Positions 1-7,000 of a DNA stretch of 64,000 bases are shown piece after piece. The position numbers were made by a program, and so were the translations under genes. The notes below the pieces were generated by a model that worked only from the letters and a program-made list of their open reading frames with translations, ran no database searches and had not been told where the DNA came from. Numbering within the stretch: position 1 is the stretch's first letter; each line of letters starts with the position of its first letter. The stretch comes from Arthrobacter sp. C9C5 (GTDB lineage Bacteria; Actinomycetota; Actinomycetes; Actinomycetales; Micrococcaceae), in contig NZ_JABFMX010000012.1 of NCBI RefSeq assembly GCF_013359735.1, forward strand, positions 84,424-148,423, given 5' to 3'.

Positions 1-161
1 GTGTCCTCCCAGTTGAGCTTGGAGGAGGAGGAGAAGCCGTGCAGCAGCAGGACCGGACGCAGCCCGGCGTCGTCCTTCGGATCATGCACCCCGACGTAAA
101 GCTGGGGGTCGGTGCCCTCGACCGTGTGGGAATGCTGCTCGCCGGTGTGCCTGCCGCTCAT
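1..161 (-). CDS. alpha/beta hydrolase, N-terminal part only (cut by window edge)
   Basis: Only the first 53 codons are present. The visible protein runs from an ATG at 161 into a beta-strand followed by LLLHGFSSSS, the HG oxyanion-hole motif of alpha/beta hydrolases. The catalytic Ser, Asp and His lie outside the window. The ATG is 4 nt after the stop of the lipoyl-domain gene, so it is the fourth cistron of the E1 alpha-E1 beta-lipoyl operon. In acetoin-cleaving systems (AcoC) a lipoyl domain and an alpha/beta hydrolase are fused in one E2 chain. Here the same two parts appear as separate neighbours, which is an inference about function, not proof. Confidence 0.8.
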   Translation of the reverse strand, partial: MSGRHTGEQHSHTVEGTDPQLYVGVHDPKDDAGLRPVLLLHGFSSSSKLNWED

Positions 162-165
162 GGTG

Positions 166-495
166 TCAGTCCTCATCAAGTACGGCGCTCAGGCGGACCC
201 GGCGCTTCGGTGCCTCTTCCTTCGGGACCGTGCCCACGATGCCGGCGGTGTTGTCCGGAACCTCGAACTCGATCAGGGGCTCGCCGACGTTGATCTTGTC
301 GCCGGGCCCGCCGTAGATACGCACTACCTTACCTGCCTGCGGGCTGGGCAATTCGACGGCCGACTTGGTGGTTTCTACCTCCACGAGCGGCTGGTTCCGC
401 TCCACCTGCTCGCCCGGTGAGACCAGCCATTCCAGCACGGTCGCCTCGATCAGGCCCTCGCCAAGATCCGGCAGCGGGAAGGAAATTTCAGCCAC
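166..495 (-). CDS. lipoyl-domain-only protein (2-oxoacid dehydrogenase E2 fragment)
   Basis: A 109-residue protein that is essentially one biotinyl/lipoyl domain. It opens with EISFPLPDLGEG, typical of E2 N-termini, and carries the lipoylation motif ETTKSAVEL with Lys44 as the expected lipoate carrier. After the domain there is only a short basic tail, with no peripheral-subunit-binding domain and no acyltransferase catalytic domain, whereas normal E2 chains exceed 350 residues. The chosen start is GTG at 495, which overlaps the E1 beta stop (GTGGCTGA), so the two are translationally coupled; a longer in-frame extension runs upstream inside E1 beta but is not E2-like. It probably carries acyl groups between E1 and a partner encoded nearby. 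Confidence 0.85.
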   Translation of the reverse strand: MAEISFPLPDLGEGLIEATVLEWLVSPGEQVERNQPLVEVETTKSAVELPSPQAGKVVRIYGGPGDKINVGEPLIEFEVPDNTAGIVGTVPKEEAPKRRVRLSAVLDED

Positions 496-1600
496 GTTTG
501 TACTCCAATACTCGCTGGATGCCAAAGAGGATCCGGTCAATGTTCGGGATGTATTCATCTTCGAGGTCACCGGAGGGGTACGGGACGTCGAAGCCGGTCA
601 CGCGCTCCACCGGCGCCTTGAGCGTGTCGAAGCAGCTTTGCGTGATCAGCTGCGCCACCTCGGCGCCCAGCCCGGAGGTCAGCGGTGCCTCATGGACGAC
701 GACGGCGCGGCGCGTCTTGCGCACGGAAGCGGCCAGCGCCGCGGTGTCGATCGGCTTGAGCCAGCGCAGGTCCAGGACCTCGATCTCGATCCCGTCCTCG
801 GCGGCGAGCTCGGCCACCTGGAGGCAGCGGGCCACCATGGCGCCCCAGGCCACGAGCGTCAGGTGCCTGCCCTCGCGCATGACCTTGGCGCCCTCGGGCG
901 CGCCGCCGGAGGGATCGGCATTGCCGGGATCGACCTCGCCCTTCTGCCAGTACCGGGACTTCGGCTCCATGAAGATCACCGGGTCCGGCCGCGTGGCGGC
1001 GTACTTGAGCAGGTGGTACGCCTCGTGCGGGTTCGACGGCGAGACCACCTTGAGCCCGGGCACGTGGGCGAAGAGCGCCTCGAGGCTTTCGCCGTGGTGT
1101 TCGGGGGCCCGGATGCCGCCGAAGCTGGGCACGCGGAGCGTGATCGGCATCGGCATGGTGCCGCGGCTGCGGTAATTCATCCGGGCGATCTGGCAGACGA
1201 TCTGGTTGATGGCAGGGTAGGCGAAGCCGTCGAACTGGACCTCGGGGATGGGGTGGAAGCCGGCCATCGCCAGGCCCACGGACATGCCGAGGATGCCGGA
1301 CTCCGCCAGCGGGGTGTCGAAGACCCGCTGCGTGCCGTGCTTGGCCTGCAGTCCGTCGGTGATCCGGAAGACGCCGCCGAGCCGGCCGCAGTCCTCGCCA
1401 AAGATCACAGCCTTGGGGTTTTCCGCGAGCACCTCGTCGAGGGCGCGGTTGAGCGCCTGCTGCATGGACATCACCGTGGTGGCCGGGCTTTCTGCGTTCT
1501 TGGCAGTGCCCTTGACAGTGCTGTCGGCAGTGCTGTCGGCAGTGCTGTCGGCAGTGCTGTCGCCTTCGGCGTCCACGCCTTCAAGGATCGAGTTAGACAT
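488..1600 (-). CDS. 2-oxoacid dehydrogenase E1 component, beta subunit
   Basis: A 370-residue transketolase-like subunit (pyrimidine-binding plus C-terminal domains) that pairs with E1 alpha to decarboxylate a 2-oxoacid using thiamine diphosphate. Conserved E1 beta blocks are visible: NRALDEVLAENPKAVIFGED, FDTPLAESGILG, the segment RVPSFGGIRAPEHHGES, and the C-terminal VVVHEA. The start ATG at 1600 overlaps the last codons of E1 alpha by 8 bp. The first 40 residues are a non-conserved acidic leader with four DSTA repeats. Substrate is not decided by sequence; branched-chain 2-oxoacids or acetoin-like substrates are both possible. Confidence 0.9.
   Translation of the reverse strand: MSNSILEGVDAEGDSTADSTADSTADSTVKGTAKNAESPATTVMSMQQALNRALDEVLAENPKAVIFGEDCGRLGGVFRITDGLQAKHGTQRVFDTPLAESGILGMSVGLAMAGFHPIPEVQFDGFAYPAINQIVCQIARMNYRSRGTMPMPITLRVPSFGGIRAPEHHGESLEALFAHVPGLKVVSPSNPHEAYHLLKYAATRPDPVIFMEPKSRYWQKGEVDPGNADPSGGAPEGAKVMREGRHLTLVAWGAMVARCLQVAELAAEDGIEIEVLDLRWLKPIDTAALAASVRKTRRAVVVHEAPLTSGLGAEVAQLITQSCFDTLKAPVERVTGFDVPYPSGDLEDEYIPNIDRILFGIQRVLEYKRG
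1516..1562. repeat. 12-bp tandem repeat inside E1 beta leader
   Basis: Almost four exact copies of the unit CAGTGCTGTCGG (plus strand). It keeps the reading frame and encodes repeated Asp-Ser-Thr-Ala on the minus strand near the N-terminus of E1 beta. Copy number could vary between strains without breaking the frame. Confidence 0.9.
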
Positions 1601-2630
1601 GTTCGGACTCCTCGCGCCAGTTGGCGGCCTGGGCCTGCAGGGCAGGGGTGGTTTCCTGGAAGACCAGGTCAAACATTTCGGTACCGGGACGGGATCCCAG
1701 GGCTTGGATGCCGGTGCGGATCTGCTCCTCTTCCGCCTTGGCGGCAGCCAGCGCGTCGGCGAAGAACGCCTCGTCCGCGGCTCCGTCCGCCAGCAGCCGC
1801 TGCTTGAGCCGCTCCAGCGGATCCGCGCCGGCGCCGTCGCGCTCCTCGTCGAGGGAGCGGTAGCGGCCGGGGTCATCGGAGGTCGAGTGCGGCCCGCGCC
1901 GGTAGGTCATGGCCTCGATCAGCACGGGGCCGTTGCCGGAGCGGGCGTGCCCGAAGGCGCGGCGGGTCGCCTCGACGACGGCGACGACGTCGTTGCCGTC
2001 GATCTGCAGCGCCGGCATGCCGTAGCCGGCCGCGCGGGCGGCGACGGAGCCGCCGGCCACCTGGCGGTCGGTGGGGACCGAGATGGCCCAGCCGTTGTTC
2101 TGTACGAAGAAGACCACGGGTGCCTTCATCACAGCGGCGAAGTTCATCGCCTCGTGGACGTCGCCCTGCGAGGAGGCTCCGTCGCCGAAGTACGTCAGCG
2201 CCACGCCGTCTTTTTGTTCCAGGGTCTGGCCATGGGCCCAGCCGACCGCGTGCAGCACGGATCCGGCGACGACGGCCTGGATCGGCGCGAGCCGGGACTC
2301 CACCGGGTCGTAGAGGCCGCCGTGCCAGGTGGCCTTGTGGGTGGACATGTAGCCCACCATGTCCACGCCCATGGTCCGGGCGACGCCCATCTCGCGGTAG
2401 GTGGGGAAGACAAAATCGCGGGTGGTGTCGACGGCGTAGCCGCTGCCCACCTGGGCAGCTTCCTGGCCGAGCTCCGGGGCGTAGCCGGGGATGATGCCCT
2501 GCCGCTGCCAGGCGATCGCGGAGGTGTCGAGGTGCCGGACCGCGACCATCAGCGAGTAGAGCTCACGCAGCTGGGCGGGGGTGAGCGGACCGGCGTCGTC
2601 GCCGGTAACCGCGAGGGGGAGTGTGTCCAT
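1593..2630 (-). CDS. 2-oxoacid dehydrogenase E1 component, alpha subunit
   Basis: A 345-residue thiamine diphosphate-dependent E1 alpha. The diphosphate/Mg-binding motif is clear: GDGASSQGDVHEAMNFAAV followed by VVFFVQNN. The Arg/His-containing loop YRRGPHSTSDDP is also present. It acts with the downstream E1 beta and lipoyl protein. ATG 2630 is preferred over an upstream in-frame ATG because a TAGGGT box sits 7 nt before it with no Shine-Dalgarno sequence, the leaderless arrangement seen repeatedly in this window. The neighbouring amino acid permease and Lrp regulator would fit a role in catabolism of branched-chain 2-oxoacids, but this is inference. Confidence 0.9.
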   Translation of the reverse strand: MDTLPLAVTGDDAGPLTPAQLRELYSLMVAVRHLDTSAIAWQRQGIIPGYAPELGQEAAQVGSGYAVDTTRDFVFPTYREMGVARTMGVDMVGYMSTHKATWHGGLYDPVESRLAPIQAVVAGSVLHAVGWAHGQTLEQKDGVALTYFGDGASSQGDVHEAMNFAAVMKAPVVFFVQNNGWAISVPTDRQVAGGSVAARAAGYGMPALQIDGNDVVAVVEATRRAFGHARSGNGPVLIEAMTYRRGPHSTSDDPGRYRSLDEERDGAGADPLERLKQRLLADGAADEAFFADALAAAKAEEEQIRTGIQALGSRPGTEMFDLVFQETTPALQAQAANWREESEHV

Positions 2631-2637
2631 GCCTGTG

Positions 2638-2643
2638 ACCCTA
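2638..2643 (-). promoter_or_regulatory. -10 box (TAGGGT) for the E1 operon, leaderless
   Basis: TANNNT hexamer ending 7 nt before the ATG at 2630. No -35 consensus is obvious. Confidence 0.5.
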
Positions 2644-2780
2644 GTCACGGGCCGAGCCCTAGGCAATCAGCTCAGGAAGCACTGACCATTCTGCCAAAAG
2701 CTGCCGGTCCTGGCGTCGTCATGCGTGGCAGTTTGTACAGCCCCGGCGGTCCCGGCGACTCGCCTACCCGGCGGTCCCGG

Positions 2781-4157
2781 CTACTCGGCGGCGCGGCGGC
2801 GGCTGAGCCGGGCGCCGATCCAGCAGGCGGCGGCGATGCCGGCGATCAGCGCCATGGTGCTGAAGAGCTGTTTGCTGCTGTCCGGGCTGCTGAAGCCCAC
2901 GGCGAAGATCAGGGCCAGGAGCACCAGCCCGAAAATCGTGAGCCCCGGGAAGCCCTTCATCCGCAACGGCAGCGCGGTGCCCGTGCGGTCCGCCCGGCGG
3001 CGCAGGATCAGCTGGGACACCAGGGCCGAGCCCCACACCACGAGGCAGGTCGAGCCCACCAGCTGGAAGAGCGCCGGGAGGATCTTTTCCGGGAACAGCA
3101 GTTCGAGCACGGCGGCCAGGAAGCCGAACGCCACCGAGATGCTGACGGCGATGACCGGGACGCGGGCCGTGTTGAGCCGCGACAGGAAGCCGGGAGCTTC
3201 GCCGCGCACGGACAGCGAGTACGCCATCCGGGAGGCGCCGTACAGGTTGGCGTTGAGGGCCGAGAGCAGGGCAACGACGGCGACCAGGGTGATCGCCGCG
3301 CCGGCGCCGGGGATGCGGGCCAGGTCCAGGACGCCCGCGAACGGCGACTTGAGCGCTGCCGACGTCGAAGGCAGCACGGCGGCGATGACGAACACGGAGC
3401 CGATGTAGAACACCAGGATGCGCCAGACGACGGTGCGGATCGCGTGGCCCACGCTGCGTTCGGGGTTCTCCGTCTCGGCCGCGGCGACGCTGACGATTTC
3501 CGTGCCGCCGAAGGCGAAGATAACCACGAACAAGGCCGCCGCGATGCCGCCCAGGCCCGCCGGGGCGAAGTTGGAGGTGATGTTGCTCAGTCCCGGGCTG
3601 GGAACCTCCGGCAGCAAGCCGAACAGCAGGGCGGCGCCGATGGCCAGGAACAGCAGGATGGCGGCAACCTTGAGGATTGCGAACCAGAATTCGAACTCGC
3701 CGAAGTTCTTCACCCCGGCAAGGTTGATGGCCGTGAAGACGGCCATGAAGATCAGCGCGAGGCCCCACACCGGAACAACCGGCCAGATCGTGAACAGCAA
3801 CCCGGCCGCACCGAGCGCCTCGGCTGCGATGACGACGACGAGCTGCAGCCACCAGAGCCAGCCCACGGTGGCGCCGGCGGTCTTTCCCATGGCTTTCTCG
3901 GCGTAGACGGAGAACGCGCCGCTGTTCGGGTTGGCGGCGGCCATCTCGCCGAGGGCCCACATCACGATGATGATCAGAGTGCCTGCGACCAGGTAGGAGA
4001 TCAGCACGGCCGGGCCGGCGGCCTGGATTCCGGCCCCCGATCCGAGGAACAGGCCGGCGCCGATGGCGCTGCCGAGTCCCATCATGGTGAGCTGGCGGGG
4101 CTTCATACTGTGGCCGAGTTTCAGGGCCGGGCGCTCCGCGGTGGACTTCGTTGTCAT
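2781..4157 (-). CDS. APC-superfamily amino acid permease (AAT type)
   Basis: A 458-residue integral membrane transporter with about 12 hydrophobic segments. The N-terminus LGHSMKPRQLTMMGLGSA followed by IGAGLFLGSG is the signature first helix of the AAT subfamily (GabP, AnsP, ProY, AroP). FAFGGTEIVSVAAAE in the middle is the conserved helix 6 region. The substrate, possibly GABA, asparagine or a branched or aromatic amino acid, cannot be read from sequence. ATG 4157 is preceded by AAGAAGG at a good distance. The gene is divergent from an Lrp-type regulator across a 173-bp intergenic region that should hold both promoters, so regulation by that Lrp protein is likely. Confidence 0.9.
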   Translation of the reverse strand: MTTKSTAERPALKLGHSMKPRQLTMMGLGSAIGAGLFLGSGAGIQAAGPAVLISYLVAGTLIIIVMWALGEMAAANPNSGAFSVYAEKAMGKTAGATVGWLWWLQLVVVIAAEALGAAGLLFTIWPVVPVWGLALIFMAVFTAINLAGVKNFGEFEFWFAILKVAAILLFLAIGAALLFGLLPEVPSPGLSNITSNFAPAGLGGIAAALFVVIFAFGGTEIVSVAAAETENPERSVGHAIRTVVWRILVFYIGSVFVIAAVLPSTSAALKSPFAGVLDLARIPGAGAAITLVAVVALLSALNANLYGASRMAYSLSVRGEAPGFLSRLNTARVPVIAVSISVAFGFLAAVLELLFPEKILPALFQLVGSTCLVVWGSALVSQLILRRRADRTGTALPLRMKGFPGLTIFGLVLLALIFAVGFSSPDSSKQLFSTMALIAGIAAACWIGARLSRRRAAE

Positions 4158-4330
4158 GCTGGCGAACCTTCTTACGCTGGTGGATGCGTCCTTTTGGGAC
4201 CATTCGAATTTACCGCCCCCGGAGTGCCCTAGCGCGCGGGCGGCGTGAGAGCATGGATGCAGTTTGTTGAATGGCCGGCCCGAATCGCGACGATTTGTGC
4301 GGTTGAATCCCTGCAGGCAAGGAAACTGAC

Positions 4331-4804
4331 GTGAACCTGGACCCGCTGGACGCAAAGATTGTCCGATTCTTCACGGACTCCCCGCGGGCCTCCGTCCTGG
4401 AGGCGTCCCGGGTGCTGAAGGTCGCCCGGGCCACCGTGCAGTCGCGGCTGGACCGGATGCAGGACAGCGGCGTCATCGGTTCCTGGGTGCCGCAACCGGA
4501 TCCCGCCCGCTTCGGCTACCCGGTGGTCGCGTTCTGCTCCCTGACCATCAACCAGGACCTCGGCCATGACGCCGTCGTGGAGGCCCTGGCGCGCATTCCC
4601 GAGCTGATCGAGATCCACACCGTGTCCGGCAGTTCCGATCTGATGGCCCGGATTGCGGCCCGCTCCAACCCGGACCTGCAGCGGGTGCTGGACGCGATGA
4701 TCGCCACCCGGACCGTGCTCCGTTCCTCCTCGGTGATCGTGCTCAACACCCATTTCGAGGGCCGGACCCTGCCGCTGCTGGAAGCTGCCGCACAGGGGGA
4801 GTAG
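4331..4804 (+). CDS. Lrp/AsnC family transcriptional regulator
   Basis: A 157-residue regulator. The N-terminal helix-turn-helix starts LDPLDAKIVRFFTDSPRAS, with the recognition helix around ARATVQSRLDRM. The C-terminal RAM/AsnC effector domain includes IPELIEIHTVSGSSDLMARI, the usual Gly-Asp-type ligand loop. The GTG start at 4331 follows AAGGAAA by about 6 nt. It is transcribed divergently from the amino acid permease, so it is probably its regulator and perhaps also controls the adjacent E1 operon. The effector is probably an amino acid, not identifiable from sequence. Confidence 0.9.
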   Translation: MNLDPLDAKIVRFFTDSPRASVLEASRVLKVARATVQSRLDRMQDSGVIGSWVPQPDPARFGYPVVAFCSLTINQDLGHDAVVEALARIPELIEIHTVSGSSDLMARIAARSNPDLQRVLDAMIATRTVLRSSSVIVLNTHFEGRTLPLLEAAAQGE

Positions 4805-4868
4805 GCCGTTCCGCCGGCCCTGGGCCGCAACATTTTGCGCCGGACCGGCGTCGTCGTAGAATTAGTTC

Positions 4869-4883
4869 TAGTCAATTTGACTA
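4869..4883. promoter_or_regulatory. candidate NrtR operator upstream of the NAD operon
   Basis: A perfect 7-1-7 inverted repeat, TAGTCAA-T-TTGACTA, in the only non-coding gap before the nrtR-nad operon. It overlaps a possible TATAAC -10 box at 4883-4888. Palindromes of the form TAGTC...GACTA are the known style of actinobacterial NrtR sites. It is AT-rich against a GC-rich background, which makes chance occurrence unlikely. Confidence 0.75.
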
Positions 4884-5033
4884 TAACTACTCCGGCGGTA
4901 GGGCCGGAACCGTCCGGGCAGTGTCCACAGGACCGGTCCGGACCCCGGAACGCGGGGGTCGATCACCGTCTACACCTCTCCAGCCAACGTCTCGGAGCGC
5001 CAGCTCGCGCCGCCGTCGCTGGCCATTTCCACG

Positions 5034-5678
5034 GTGATCTTCGCCTTGCGCCCGAGTGAGCGCTCCGGCCGCCCCACGCTGTGGATCCCGCTGGTGCGCC
5101 GGATCAGGGAGCCCTTCAAGGGCCTGTGGGCGCTGCCCGGCGGGCCGCTGACGCATGCGGAATCGCTGCAGGACGCCGCCTCCCGGAACCTGCGCGAAAC
5201 CACCGGGCTGGCGCCAAGCTACCTCGAGCAGCTCTACGCCTTCGGCGGCCTGCACCGCTCGCCCACCCAGCGGGTGGTCTCGATCGTCTACTGGGCCCTG
5301 GTCCAGCCCACCGAGGCCGCGCTCGCGGACGAATCCGAAAACGTCCGCTGGTTCCGGGCCGACCGGCTCGGCGAGCTGGCGTTCGACCACAACACGATCA
5401 TCGAGTACGCGCTCTGGCGGCTGCGGAACAAGATGGCCTACGGCTCCATCGCCTACCACCTGCTGGGCGAGTACTTCACCCTCGCGCAGGTCCGGGAGGT
5501 CTACGAGGCAGTCCTGGACCGTGAGCTGGATCCGGCCAACTTCCGCCGCCAGATCAAAGCCGCCCCGGAGATCCAAGAAACCGACGAATACCTCCAAGGC
5601 GGCAAGCACCGCCCGCCCCGCCTCTACCGCTTTACCGGCCGCCCCGGCCTCGATCCAGACAACAGGAGCACACCATGA
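5034..5678 (+). CDS. nrtR: NrtR-type transcriptional regulator of NAD metabolism (degenerate Nudix + winged helix)
   Basis: The N-terminal Nudix fold is followed by a C-terminal winged helix (about residues 140-200, containing YHLLGEYFTLAQVREVYEAV), the NrtR layout. The Nudix box (residues 37-59, ending RNLRETTGL) lacks two of the usual acidic residues (RE is RN, EE is ET), so it should bind ADP-ribose-type ligands but not hydrolyse them. NrtR represses NAD genes and is released by ADP-ribose derivatives. It heads the nadABC operon and overlaps nadA by 4 bp. The start is uncertain. The frame is open and family-like upstream (QLAPPSLAIST before residue 1) but has no start codon before a stop at 4899. 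GTG 4921 is in another frame, joined only if one base were added in the G run at 4954-4958. Confidence 0.85.
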   Translation: MIFALRPSERSGRPTLWIPLVRRIREPFKGLWALPGGPLTHAESLQDAASRNLRETTGLAPSYLEQLYAFGGLHRSPTQRVVSIVYWALVQPTEAALADESENVRWFRADRLGELAFDHNTIIEYALWRLRNKMAYGSIAYHLLGEYFTLAQVREVYEAVLDRELDPANFRRQIKAAPEIQETDEYLQGGKHRPPRLYRFTGRPGLDPDNRSTP

Positions 5679-7000
5679 GCAGCGTCAACACGGCGATCCA
5701 GCTGATCACGCGCGAGGCGGCCACAAGCCAGGCAACAGCCAACGCCACGGGCATTGCAGCGGCGGGTTCCACCTGCAGTCCGGCGCTCGCCCGGGGCCCC
5801 TGGGACTACGACCTCGCCGAGGCCCTTGCCGGTGTGCCCGCCTACGGCCCCGGAGCTTCCGCGACCGACGTCGCCCCGCCGTCCACGCCCCGCCAGGGCC
5901 AGCTCCCGGAGGAGTACCGCCTGGCCGGCGACGCCGAACTGGACGCCCGGATCAGGGCCGCCAAGGCGGCGCTGGGGGACCGGGCCGTCATCCTGGGCCA
6001 TTTCTACCAGCGCGATGAGGTGGTGGAATACGCCGACTTCGTGGGCGACTCCTTCCAGCTCGCCAACGCGGCCCTGACCCGGCCCGACGCCGAGGCGATC
6101 ATTTTCTGCGGCGTGCACTTCATGGCCGAAACCGCGGACATCCTGTCCCGGCCGGAGCAGGCCGTGATCCTGCCCAACCTCGCCGCGGGCTGCTCGATGG
6201 CGGACATGGCCGACATTGACTCGGTCACCGAGTGCTGGGAACAGCTGGAGGAGCTGTTCGGCACCGAACCCGACGCCGACGGCCGGGTGCCCGTCATCCC
6301 GGTCACCTACATGAACTCCTCGGCAGCGCTCAAGGGTTTCTGCGGCGAGCACGGCGGCATTGTCTGCACTTCCTCGAACGCCGCCACCGTGCTGGAGTGG
6401 GCGTTCGAGCGGGGCCAGCGCGTGCTGTTCTTCCCGGACCAGCACCTGGGCCGCAATACCGCCAAAGCCATGGGGGTGCCGCTGGAGCAGATGCCGATGT
6501 GGAATCCGCGCAAGGACCTCGGCGGCAACGACGAACAGGCCCTGCAGGATTCCCGCGTGATCCTCTGGCACGGCTTCTGCTCGGTCCACAAGCGCTTCAA
6601 CGTGGCCCAGATCGAGAAGGCGCGCGCCGAGTTCCCGGGCGTGCAGGTCATCGTGCACCCGGAGTGCCCCATGGAGGTGGTCGACGCCGCCGATGCTGCC
6701 GGATCCACCGACTTCATCCGCAAGGCTATTGTCGCCGCCACCGAGCCCACCGTCTTCGCGGTCGGCACCGAGATCAACCTGGTCAACCGGCTGGCCGCCG
6801 AATACCCGCAGCACACCATTTTCTGCCTCGACCCGGTGATCTGCCCCTGCTCCACGATGTACCGCATCCACCCCGGCTACCTCGCCTGGGTGCTGGAGTC
6901 CCTGGTACGCGGCGAGGTGGTCAACCGCATCACGGTGGCGGACGACGTCGCGGCCCCCGCCCGCGTGGCGCTCGAACGCATGCTGGCGGCCCGGCCGTGA
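5675..7000 (+). CDS. nadA: quinolinate synthase
   Basis: A 441-residue cytoplasmic [4Fe-4S] enzyme that condenses iminoaspartate with dihydroxyacetone phosphate to quinolinate. Conserved blocks are ILGHFYQRDEVVEYADFVGD, the FCGVHFMAETA block, PNLAAGCSMADM (first cluster Cys), VHPECPMEVV (second Cys) and VICPCSTMYRIHPG (third cluster Cys region). An N-terminal extension of about 85 residues is poorly conserved, as in other actinobacterial NadA. ATG overlaps the nrtR stop, and the gene overlaps nadB by 4 bp (GTGA), so the operon is tightly coupled. Confidence 0.97.
   Translation: MSSVNTAIQLITREAATSQATANATGIAAAGSTCSPALARGPWDYDLAEALAGVPAYGPGASATDVAPPSTPRQGQLPEEYRLAGDAELDARIRAAKAALGDRAVILGHFYQRDEVVEYADFVGDSFQLANAALTRPDAEAIIFCGVHFMAETADILSRPEQAVILPNLAAGCSMADMADIDSVTECWEQLEELFGTEPDADGRVPVIPVTYMNSSAALKGFCGEHGGIVCTSSNAATVLEWAFERGQRVLFFPDQHLGRNTAKAMGVPLEQMPMWNPRKDLGGNDEQALQDSRVILWHGFCSVHKRFNVAQIEKARAEFPGVQVIVHPECPMEVVDAADAAGSTDFIRKAIVAATEPTVFAVGTEINLVNRLAAEYPQHTIFCLDPVICPCSTMYRIHPGYLAWVLESLVRGEVVNRITVADDVAAPARVALERMLAARP

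Noticed and set aside
365..4232. Very long plus-strand open frames opposite the E1 and permease genes
   Set aside because: They are antisense shadows caused by high GC3; the Arg/Gly/Asp/His-rich products show no domain, whereas the minus strand encodes recognisable enzymes.
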